33,939 nucleotides of DNA from Bacteroidota bacterium (GTDB lineage Bacteria > Bacteroidota > Bacteroidia > Chitinophagales > Chitinophagaceae), in the NCBI GenBank assembly GCA_029561305.1, contig JAKQJG010000005.1, forward strand, positions 1 through 33,939. The letters run 5' to 3'. Positions 16,325 through 23,125 of this stretch are shown in pieces (the first letter of the stretch is position 1; every line of letters starts with the position of its first letter). Both the position numbers and the translations under genes were made by a program. The notes under the pieces are model-generated. The model was not told where the DNA came from and did not search any database. It worked only from the letters and a program-made list of their open reading frames with translations.

Positions 16325-17425
16325 ATGAAATATTATATAATAGCCGGAGAAGCAAGTGGGGATTTGCATGGCAGCAACCTTGTAAAGGAAATCAGTATGC
16401 TCGACAAGGCAGCTGAATTCCGTTGCTGGGGTGGAGATAAAATGCAGGAGGCCGGAGCCGTGATTGTGAAGCATTACAGGGACCTGGCCTTTATGGGCTT
16501 TTTGGAAGTATTAAAAAATCTGCGTACTATTTTTAAAAATCTTGATTTCTGTAAAAAAGATATTCTTGCATATCATCCCGATGTATTGATTTTAATTGAT
16601 TATCCAGGCTTTAATTTACGCATAGCCAAATGGGCAAAACAACAGGGATTAAAAATTATTTTTTATATCTCTCCACAGGTGTGGGCATGGAAGGAAGGAA
16701 GGGTAAAAGCCATTAAAAGGGATGTGGATAAAATGCTGGTGATATTGCCCTTTGAAAAAGCATTTTATAAAAACTGGAATTTTGAAGTGGTATATGTGGG
16801 TCATCCATTGGTGAATGTGATCAATAATTTTCTCCCTGCGGCCCCTTTGTTTAAAAATAAAAATGTGATTGCATTGCTGCCCGGCAGCCGTAAACAGGAG
16901 ATTTTAAAAAAGCTCCCCGTGATGCTGGAAGCTTCTGTGAATTTTCCACAGTATCATTTTGTTATCGCCAAAGCACCGGGTATAGAAGAAGTTTTTTATA
17001 ATGGGCTTCTCAAACCTTATGCGAATGTTTCCTTTGTATCAAATCAAACCTACCAGCTGCTGTCTGAATCAAAAGCTGCATTGGTTACCAGCGGAACTGC
17101 TACATTAGAAACAGCCTTGTTTGGAGTACCCGAAGTGGTTTGTTACAAAGGAAGCAGTATTTCGTACCAGATCGCAAAACGGCTTATCAAGATCAAATAC
17201 ATCTGCCTGGTGAACCTCATCATGGATAAGGAAGTGGTGAAAGAACTGATACAGGATGAAATGACTGCAGAAAATATAACCACCGAATTAAACGCAATAC
17301 TGTCAGATCCAGCACGGCAGCAGCGGCTGAAAGAAGACTATGCAGCGTTAAAAAAGCTTTTAAGTGAAGGTGGTAATGCTTCTGCAAATGCAGCAAAACA
17401 CATTCTTGAATTCCTGGGTAAATGA
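16325..17425 (+). CDS. lpxB: lipid-A-disaccharide synthase
   Basis: LpxB (glycosyltransferase family 19) joins UDP-2,3-diacylglucosamine and lipid X to give the lipid A disaccharide, at the inner face of the inner membrane. The protein has 366 residues, close to the usual 380. Family signatures are in order: IAGEASGDLHGSNLV (6-20), RCWGGDKMQEAG (33-44), FMGFLEVLKNL (56-66), IFYISPQVWAWKEGR (112-126), VGHPLV (157-162), ALLPGSRKQEI (about 181-191) and VTSGTATLETALFG (about 257-270). The start follows from the N-terminal YYIIAGEASGD block. In many Bacteroidota lpxB follows surE; here it is alone between terminators. Its presence shows a lipid-A-bearing outer membrane. Confidence 0.97.
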   Translation: MKYYIIAGEASGDLHGSNLVKEISMLDKAAEFRCWGGDKMQEAGAVIVKHYRDLAFMGFLEVLKNLRTIFKNLDFCKKDILAYHPDVLILIDYPGFNLRIAKWAKQQGLKIIFYISPQVWAWKEGRVKAIKRDVDKMLVILPFEKAFYKNWNFEVVYVGHPLVNVINNFLPAAPLFKNKNVIALLPGSRKQEILKKLPVMLEASVNFPQYHFVIAKAPGIEEVFYNGLLKPYANVSFVSNQTYQLLSESKAALVTSGTATLETALFGVPEVVCYKGSSISYQIAKRLIKIKYICLVNLIMDKEVVKELIQDEMTAENITTELNAILSDPARQQRLKEDYAALKKLLSEGGNASANAAKHILEFLGK

Positions 17426-17448
17426 ATCTCCATGATGTGGAACGATAT

Positions 17449-17478
17449 AAAAAAGCCGGGACAAAACTTGCCCCGGTT
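17449..17478 (-). terminator. terminator of the LVIVD lipoprotein gene
   Basis: The hairpin at 17455-17478 (AGCCGGG with CCCCGGTT) is followed, read on the minus strand, by TTTTTT at 17454-17449. It serves the leftward gene that ends at 17503. The rightward lpxB has no T-run after the same stem, although the stem may still slow polymerase. Confidence 0.75.
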
Positions 17479-17502
17479 GAATGATGTTGTACCTGTTGCT
17501 GC

Positions 17503-18759
17503 TTATTTCTTTTTCGCTGCTATAAAACTTAATTGGCGGATGCTGTTGATATTGCTGTAGTCATACTGGTACAGCCCGTTACTGCAAACAACAATCGCTT
17601 TACCGTTGTTGGTTATTACATCATAAGGCTGACTGCCCCTTATTCTGTTCAGTATCCTTAGATCACCCGGGTTATTGGCATTATACACTTTTACTTCTGT
17701 TTCGTCACATACAAAAAGCAAATTCCCTTCTTTACTAAGACCGGTGGGTTTTGTAAGCTGGTAGGTTTTTACCAGCTGGCTTTGTGGCAGATTCCTGATG
17801 TCGATCACATGCAACTCATTGGCTTCGCCGCCACACAATTCACCCGCATGAAGCGTAACGTAGGCATATTGCCCATCGGTGATCACTGGATCGCAAGCCC
17901 GGCCATGAGTAAATTCACCCAGTGATACGGGCAGCTGCGGATTACTTACATCGTACATAAACATTCCTACAGCTGAACCCAAAAATAACTTTCCTTCGAA
18001 AGGGAAAATAGTCTGCAGGTCGAACCCAGCAAAGAAACTATTCAGCAGTTGCGGATTACCGGCATTACGTATATCAACAATCCCAACGTTGTGGCTCTCA
18101 GTAATGGCATATAAATGGTCGTTCATTAATACCATACCCGCCATCGAACCTGCAGTGCCTGTCGATTTAATACCGGCTGCAGACAGGGTCAATATATCAC
18201 CGCCTGCACACAGTTGGCATCCGGGAAACAGGTTGTCATTTTCCTCTACAATCGTGTCTCTTTGCAACCATTGCACCACAATGTTTTCATTCATAATAGC
18301 GGGAAAACCATTCACATAAGAGCGGCCTGTAAAAAAGTTTTCGATTTTATTGGTAATTGCTGCCTGCCGGGGATTAGAGATGTCTATAGCCAGCAGGTCG
18401 CTGTACATGTCTGCATACAATGTATTGTCTTTAATGGCAATATCCAGGTTGCCGGGAATAGAGAGGAAGGCGATTTTTATTGGGTTTGATGGGTTGCTGT
18501 TATCATATACATGAATTCCTTTGTTCTGGTCGTTTAAATAAATGAAATTGTCCTTGATATAAATTTTACCCGTTTGTGAAACGGCTTCATTCGGATTGCC
18601 GTTTAAACCGTCCAGCGCCGCATTCTTTGGTCCATATACAGGTGTAAATAAGGTAATTGTTTTACCAGCTTTTTTTGAGCCGTTTTCTTTTTTACAGGAT
18701 GAAAACAATGTAAATAAAGAGATCATTGCACAAAAAAGCAAAGGGATATTTTTTTTCAT
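17503..18759 (-). CDS. LVIVD-repeat beta-propeller lipoprotein
   Basis: This is a 418-residue predicted lipoprotein. The signal peptide ends in the lipobox FSSC with C22 as the lipidated residue, followed by KKENGSKK. The rest repeats blade-like units marked by D-x-SNP/DIRN motifs: VYDNSNPSNPIKI, IDISNPRQAAI, VDIRNAGNPQLLN, YDVSNPQLPVSL, IDIRNLPQSQL and VYNANNPGDLRI. This is the pattern of LVIVD-repeat proteins, which fold as beta-propellers on the cell surface or in the periplasm. They have no known catalytic activity; a scaffold or binding role is the usual inference. The CQLCAGGD segment (about 181-188) and ELCGGEANE add cysteines that could pair. The gene is monocistronic with its own terminator. 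Start set by the signal peptide. Confidence 0.85.
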   Translation of the reverse strand: MKKNIPLLFCAMISLFTLFSSCKKENGSKKAGKTITLFTPVYGPKNAALDGLNGNPNEAVSQTGKIYIKDNFIYLNDQNKGIHVYDNSNPSNPIKIAFLSIPGNLDIAIKDNTLYADMYSDLLAIDISNPRQAAITNKIENFFTGRSYVNGFPAIMNENIVVQWLQRDTIVEENDNLFPGCQLCAGGDILTLSAAGIKSTGTAGSMAGMVLMNDHLYAITESHNVGIVDIRNAGNPQLLNSFFAGFDLQTIFPFEGKLFLGSAVGMFMYDVSNPQLPVSLGEFTHGRACDPVITDGQYAYVTLHAGELCGGEANELHVIDIRNLPQSQLVKTYQLTKPTGLSKEGNLLFVCDETEVKVYNANNPGDLRILNRIRGSQPYDVITNNGKAIVVCSNGLYQYDYSNINSIRQLSFIAAKKK

Positions 18760-19096
18760 ACAGTTAGTTTATAAATGTGACAATGGTTTCTCAGGCACAG
18801 TTGCATATGCCTGAAAAAAAATATCAGCTGTGCTGCTGTTATTAAGTTGCCAAAAAAAATTATCTGTTGAGTAAAGAAATCAGGTAACGCGGCATGGGAT
18901 ACAATGCAGGACAGCACCGGCATCCCTTTTTTAAAAACGGGCTGATGACTTGCCCTGGTACATCAGGATCCCGGTTTTCATTCATCTGTTTACTCCGGCA
19001 CGAAATCAAGTAGCGATAAAAATGCACGAATTGCCGGGATATAAAAAACGCAGGATAGTGTCGTTAACCCGAAAAAAATATTATGCTGACAATCTT
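18760..19096. other. intergenic region between the LVIVD gene and the desaturase
   Basis: These 337 bp have no supported gene. CAGGCA (18794-18799) and TGCCTG (18810-18815) form a 6-bp stem with a 10-nt loop. On the plus strand it is followed by an A8 run, so it is not a terminator for either leftward gene. It sits 35-56 bp upstream of the LVIVD start and could be regulatory. I found no TAnnTTTG element for the minus strand here. Confidence 0.4.
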
Positions 19097-20197
19097 TTAG
19101 CTGTGTAAAGTTTCCTTCACCTGCTCTATTTTTGCAGGCTCTTTTACAACAGTCATTTTTGCAGTGTCGTTTGACTTGTCAATATAGGGAAGGTGATAAT
19201 CCTTGTAGAAATCTTTTTTATTATCCTGGTAGGATGTAACCGCACCAAAGGAATGGAGCATTTTTATATAACACCATGCAAGGTCAAGTTGATAGGGTAA
19301 AAAGCCTGACCTGGCGCTCCTGGGATACAGGTGATGGTTATTATGCCATTCGCCGGCCACATACCCGGGCCATACCTGGTTTATCGACATATCTTTGCGG
19401 TTATGGTCAATGCCCTCCTGCCGTTTATCAGCACCTTTGCCATGACCTTCGTAATTAAATGTTCGTACACCAACGGCCCACACAAAAGCACCACCAAGCA
19501 ACGCACAAACGAGGCCCATACCGCCAATGAGGTAAAATACGGCAATCCAAAAACTCCAGTTAAGCAGCCAGCTGGCCACTGTTGCCGCAGGTTTGGCATA
19601 AGAGCCCCATTTTTGATATGCTGAATAACTATTTCCATCGATGCCTGTATGCTTCATCAGCGTGCGTACATGGTTGTAATCTTTTTCAGAAAGGTTTTTT
19701 GCAATGGGCTGATGATTTACATCTGCCAGGAAACAATACAGAAAACCGCCTTCAGCAAAATAGGGATCACCGGGTTCATCGCTCTTTGCATGATGCACAT
19801 GGTGTGATACAACATATATTTCTTCTGGTATGATACTCAACATCAAATTCTGTGTAAAAAACCTCCACCAGTTATTTTTAAAAGTAAACGCATGGTGTGT
19901 GCCATAACGATGATACCATACAGTGCCGTGCGTACCCAATAATATCATTCCATATACAAAGCCAGCAGCCAATAGTCCGAAGCTGAAATATTTGGTAATA
20001 AACAAAACCAAAAAGGGAAATAATAACAGCACTTTTAACCAGCTAAAAAAAGGCAGCCAGTTTTTTTTATCCTTGAATATATTAAGTCTTGAAAAAAATT
20101 CCTTTATAATGGCTGAAGCGGAAGGTTTACTGAATTCGCCAGTCGCAGTGCGCCATCCATAAGAAGGAGTTTGAAGTACATCGTCTAAGAAAGCCAT
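19097..20197 (-). CDS. membrane fatty acid desaturase (acyl-CoA/acyl-lipid type)
   Basis: This is a di-iron integral membrane desaturase that introduces double bonds into fatty acyl chains, which adjusts membrane fluidity. All three histidine boxes are present: HRYGTHH (96-102), HHVHH (132-136) and HNNHH (285-289). Hydrophobic segments flank them (about 54-90 and 195-225). Using the ATG at 20197 the protein has 366 residues and starts MAFLDDVLQTPSYGW, which looks like a natural N-terminus. A further 26 upstream codons, open to 20275, are possible but unlikely. The lysine-rich tail (KMTVVKEPAKIEQVKETLHS) is probably cytoplasmic. The box spacing suggests a delta-9-like enzyme, but regiospecificity cannot be read. 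It is divergent from the dehydrogenase gene at 20460. No electron-donor gene is adjacent. Confidence 0.92.
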   Translation of the reverse strand: MAFLDDVLQTPSYGWRTATGEFSKPSASAIIKEFFSRLNIFKDKKNWLPFFSWLKVLLLFPFLVLFITKYFSFGLLAAGFVYGMILLGTHGTVWYHRYGTHHAFTFKNNWWRFFTQNLMLSIIPEEIYVVSHHVHHAKSDEPGDPYFAEGGFLYCFLADVNHQPIAKNLSEKDYNHVRTLMKHTGIDGNSYSAYQKWGSYAKPAATVASWLLNWSFWIAVFYLIGGMGLVCALLGGAFVWAVGVRTFNYEGHGKGADKRQEGIDHNRKDMSINQVWPGYVAGEWHNNHHLYPRSARSGFLPYQLDLAWCYIKMLHSFGAVTSYQDNKKDFYKDYHLPYIDKSNDTAKMTVVKEPAKIEQVKETLHS

Positions 20198-20434
20198 TAA
20201 ATTGGATTTTAAAGTGAACACCTGGAATAATCGTTCCCAGGCCAATGACCGAATGTACGCAATTAAGCTGACCATTTACACGATGTCTAACATTATCGGT
20301 CATAATTTGCTCTTTCTGTCATCAATATCACTGAATAATGGTTAATGGCCAACGAAAGATGAAAACAGGTTGGTTGTATTTTGTGAACCGGGTTGCATAA
20401 ACATAGGCTTTACAAATATTATGCACCAGCACCT

Positions 20435-20442
20435 TATCTTTG
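20435..20442 (+). promoter_or_regulatory. -7 promoter element (TATCTTTG)
   Basis: A perfect TAnnTTTG match ends 17 nt before the ATG at 20460. With the rnpB calibration the leader would be only about 11-13 nt. It lies inside the 30-codon upstream extension of the same frame (from 20370), which argues that the extension is not translated. Confidence 0.7.
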
Positions 20443-20459
20443 AACAAAGAATTTTTGCT

Positions 20460-21431
20460 ATGCTTAAAATTGGCGTTTTTGGAACAGGCCACTTGGGAAA
20501 ATTTCACCTTAATAACTGGAAAGAAATTGAAGGAGCGGAATTGGTTGGTTTTTATGATCCCGATGATACTACGGCCAATGAAGTGAGCGCTACTTACAGC
20601 CTTAAACGATTTGACACGGTGGAGTCTTTGCTGGAGGCCTGCGATGCAGTGGACATTATTGCCCCCACATCTTTTCATTTTCAATTATGCAAAGCTGCCA
20701 TTACAAAAGGAAAGCATGTGTTCGTGGAAAAACCACTCGCCAATACAATGGACGAGGCAAGGGAACTGGTTAAACTGGCTAAAGAAGCTAATATAAAAAT
20801 GCAGGTGGGTCATGTGGAAAGATTTAACCCTGCTTTCTTAGCATTGAAAGATAATAAGCTGGAGCCCATGTTCATTGAAGTACACCGGCTGGCCCAGTTC
20901 AATCCAAGGGGTACAGATGTGAGTGTGATACTGGATTTGATGATACATGATATCGACATCATTTTAAGCCTGGTGAAGAGCAATGTAAAAAGTATTTCTG
21001 CTAATGGTGTGGCCGTATTAAGTGATACGCCTGATATTGCAAACGTGCGGATCGAATTTGACAACAGTTGTGTAGCCAACCTTACCAGCAGCCGCATTTC
21101 AATGAAGCGGATGCGCAAAATGCGTTTGTTTCAGAAAGATTCTTATATCGGTATTGATTTTTTAGAAAAGAAAACGGAAGTGATCAAGTTAAACGCACCG
21201 GGTGATAAGAATGTATTTACGTTTGATATCGAGACCAATCATGGTAAAAAAACAATAGCCATCAGTAACCCGGTAGTGGAAGAAGGCAATGCCATAAAAA
21301 TGGAACTCGAGGCTTTTTACAATGCTGTTGTAAATGACACAGACACACCCGTGAGCGAAATTGATGGCTTCCGGGCAATGGATGTGGCGCACCAGATCTT
21401 AGAAAAGATCGGGGTTGTACACGTTAGCTGA
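20460..21431 (+). CDS. Gfo/Idh/MocA-family NAD(P)-dependent sugar dehydrogenase
   Basis: This is a 323-residue cytoplasmic oxidoreductase. The Rossmann nucleotide-binding start is IGVFGTGHLGKFH (4-16), an acidic residue ends the second strand (GFYDPDD) as in NAD-preferring members, and the catalytic EKP is at 90-92 (VFVEKPLANT). GHVERFNP (117-124) and HDIDIIL (about 163-169) follow in the substrate domain. The GHVERFNP wording recalls nucleotide-sugar 3-dehydrogenases (UDP-GlcNAc 3-dehydrogenase/GnnA type). That is a memory-based inference and substrate remains open. The start was placed at 20460, not 20370, because the -7 element lies between. The sugar-transferase gene starts 65 bp downstream on the same strand, and lpxB is 3 kb away, suggesting a glycan or lipid A role. 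Confidence 0.88.
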   Translation: MLKIGVFGTGHLGKFHLNNWKEIEGAELVGFYDPDDTTANEVSATYSLKRFDTVESLLEACDAVDIIAPTSFHFQLCKAAITKGKHVFVEKPLANTMDEARELVKLAKEANIKMQVGHVERFNPAFLALKDNKLEPMFIEVHRLAQFNPRGTDVSVILDLMIHDIDIILSLVKSNVKSISANGVAVLSDTPDIANVRIEFDNSCVANLTSSRISMKRMRKMRLFQKDSYIGIDFLEKKTEVIKLNAPGDKNVFTFDIETNHGKKTIAISNPVVEEGNAIKMELEAFYNAVVNDTDTPVSEIDGFRAMDVAHQILEKIGVVHVS

Positions 21432-21489
21432 ATACTGAATGCCAAATAATGAATACCGAATAACTGCTCAACCCGCTCAACTGCTAAAC
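21429..21489 (+). repeat. degenerate heptad repeat upstream of the sugar transferase
   Basis: Five 7-bp units are in register: TGAATAC, TGAATGC, CAAATAA, TGAATAC, CGAATAA (21429-21463). Then comes a shorter motif, CTGCTCAAC / CCGCTCAAC / TGCTAAAC (21464-21489). The first unit contains the stop codon of the dehydrogenase gene, and the array fills almost all the 65-bp gap to the TTG start at 21497. Confidence 0.6.
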
Positions 21490-21496
21490 TATTTCA

Positions 21497-22894
21497 TTGA
21501 AACAACCCCGGATACATATTAGCTGGTACATTACAGCAGATATTATTGGCTCATTGTTTACATGGTGGCTTTTTTATTACTTGCGCACCATAATCTATCA
21601 CTATCCACTCACGGTACCTGCTGGTTTTTATCTCGGCGCTTTTTTATACACGGTTGGCTGGCTAAGCCTGCATTTGCTGAGTGGTGCTTATGAAGGGATA
21701 TACCAAAAAACAAAGATCACAGAATTCATCCGCACGTTGCTGGTGACATTGATTGGTTCCCTGGTGTTACTGTTCTTCTTTATTCTCAAAAATCCGCAGG
21801 AAAACAATATTTATTATTATAAAGAATTTTTCTGCCTGCTGGTGCCAGTATTTTTTGTGACGCTTTTCATACGATTTGTGCTGCTCAATATTGCATTAAA
21901 GCAGTTAGCGGCCAAAAAAGTTTCTTTCAATGCACTGTTAATTGGTACTGGTAAAACTGCCGGCAAATTTTGGAGGTCTTTTGATGAAACAAACAAGAAC
22001 AGCGGCTATGTCATCACCAGTTTTTTAAACACCAATGGTAATAAAGATTTGCAGCTGCCAGGTGAAATAAGGCGGTATAACAATTTGCCCGAACTGAAAA
22101 GTATTATCAGGAATGATACTATTGAAGAAGTAATTATCACTGTTGAAAAAAATGAACGGGAACTGCTGGTGAAAATATTGCAGCAATTAAGTGATACAGA
22201 TGTTAATATTAAAATAACACCGGATGCTGTTGATATCATTAGTGGTGCTGTGCAAACAAGTGATGTGATGGGCATTCCTTTAATTGATGTGCATAGCGGC
22301 CTGCTGCCCTCCTGGCAAAAAAACCTGAAGCGTTTTGTTGATCTGTTCATTTCTATTCTTGCAGCTGTTTTATTATCCCCTTTATTAATTTATACTGCCG
22401 TAAGAACGGCGCTGTCTTCAAAAGGCAGGATTCTTTTCAGGCAGGAGCGGATAGGGTACAAAGGCAAACCTTTTATTATTTATAAGTTTCGAAGCATGGT
22501 AGAGGATGCAGAGAAGAACGGCCCGATGCTAAGCAGCGAAGAAGATGAACGTATCACCAAATGGGGACGTGTAATGCGCAAATGGCGGTTGGATGAATTG
22601 CCACAATTGTGGAATATCATGAAAGGAGAAATGAGTTTGGTGGGTCCAAGGCCGGAAAGGAAGTTTTATGTAGACCAGATCGTAGAACAGCATTCAGAAT
22701 ACAAATATCTTTTTAAAGTAAAACCGGGACTTACCAGTTGGGGTATGGTAAAATTCGGCTATGCTTCATCGGTAGAAGAGATGATACAGCGTATGCCATT
22801 TGACCTGATGTATGTGGAGAATGTATCCTTGCTGCTTGACCTCAGAATAATGATCCTGACAATGGCAACTATTTTAAAGGGGAAAGGGAAATAA
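21497..22894 (+). CDS. polyprenyl-phosphate glycosyl-1-phosphate transferase (WcaJ/WbaP type)
   Basis: This is a 465-residue inner-membrane enzyme that loads the first sugar-1-phosphate onto undecaprenyl phosphate, priming exopolysaccharide or O-antigen synthesis. The N-terminal half has four to five membrane segments (about 8-28, 41-63, 79-97, 110-131) and then a Rossmann-like domain (about 140-260, FNALLIGTGKTAGKFW). A further membrane helix at about 277-300 opens the catalytic bacterial sugar-transferase domain. Its signatures are KFRSMVEDAEKNGP (about 330-343), KWRLDELPQLWNIMKGEMSL (about 362-381) and VGPRPERK. It begins with TTG; no in-frame ATG exists before the catalytic domain, so a TTG start is needed. 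It follows the dehydrogenase gene by 65 bp and may share its transcript. No other polysaccharide-cluster genes are near. Confidence 0.93.
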   Translation: MKQPRIHISWYITADIIGSLFTWWLFYYLRTIIYHYPLTVPAGFYLGAFLYTVGWLSLHLLSGAYEGIYQKTKITEFIRTLLVTLIGSLVLLFFFILKNPQENNIYYYKEFFCLLVPVFFVTLFIRFVLLNIALKQLAAKKVSFNALLIGTGKTAGKFWRSFDETNKNSGYVITSFLNTNGNKDLQLPGEIRRYNNLPELKSIIRNDTIEEVIITVEKNERELLVKILQQLSDTDVNIKITPDAVDIISGAVQTSDVMGIPLIDVHSGLLPSWQKNLKRFVDLFISILAAVLLSPLLIYTAVRTALSSKGRILFRQERIGYKGKPFIIYKFRSMVEDAEKNGPMLSSEEDERITKWGRVMRKWRLDELPQLWNIMKGEMSLVGPRPERKFYVDQIVEQHSEYKYLFKVKPGLTSWGMVKFGYASSVEEMIQRMPFDLMYVENVSLLLDLRIMILTMATILKGKGK

Positions 22895-22926
22895 GTTATT
22901 TAAGTTGGTATTTGCAAAGGGTAAGA

Positions 22927-22996
22927 GTTATTAGTTACGGGTTACGGGTTTTGGGTTTCGGGTTATGGTTTATTGGTTATGAGTTGCTGGTTTACC
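22927..22996 (+). repeat. heptad repeat array of GTTACGG type
   Basis: Ten consecutive 7-bp units can be laid out without a gap: GTTATTA, GTTACGG, GTTACGG, GTTTTGG, GTTTCGG, GTTATGG, TTTATTG, GTTATGA, GTTGCTG, GTTTACC. Nearly all begin GTT. It starts 33 bp after the sugar-transferase stop. The units are degenerate, so the array looks old or constrained only in period. Confidence 0.65.
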
Positions 22997-23051
22997 TTAG
23001 TTTAATCTGTGGCCTGCAATTTATATTTAGACTGCCGCTCTTTGCTACTTG

Positions 23052-23100
23052 ACTATTCACCATTGACCATTCACCATTCACCATTCACTATTCACTATTC
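23052..23100 (+). repeat. heptad repeat array of ACCATTC type at the M1 promoter
   Basis: Seven 7-bp units lie in register: ACTATTC, ACCATTG, ACCATTC, ACCATTC, ACCATTC, ACTATTC, ACTATTC. The array stops 2 bp before the -7 element TATCTTTG, and CCTATCT of the promoter looks like one more modified unit. The whole -33 region of the M1 peptidase promoter therefore lies inside the array. Confidence 0.75.
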
Positions 23101-23102
23101 CC

Positions 23103-23110
23103 TATCTTTG
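23103..23110 (+). promoter_or_regulatory. -7 promoter element of the M1 peptidase gene (TATCTTTG)
   Basis: A perfect TAnnTTTG match ends 15 nt before the ATG at 23126, identical to the element at 20435. The expected leader is about 9-11 nt. The upstream 50 bp are the heptad array. Confidence 0.7.
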
Positions 23111-23125
23111 AAAAAACACTGCATT

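Noticed and set aside
18794-18815. CAGGCA/TGCCTG hairpin as a terminator
   Set aside because: It is followed by A8 on the plus strand and has no T-run on the minus strand, and no gene on either strand ends there.
22927-23100. CRISPR array or telomere-like sequence
   Set aside because: The units are 7 bp with no spacers, two different motifs are used, and the position is internal in a chromosomal gene context.
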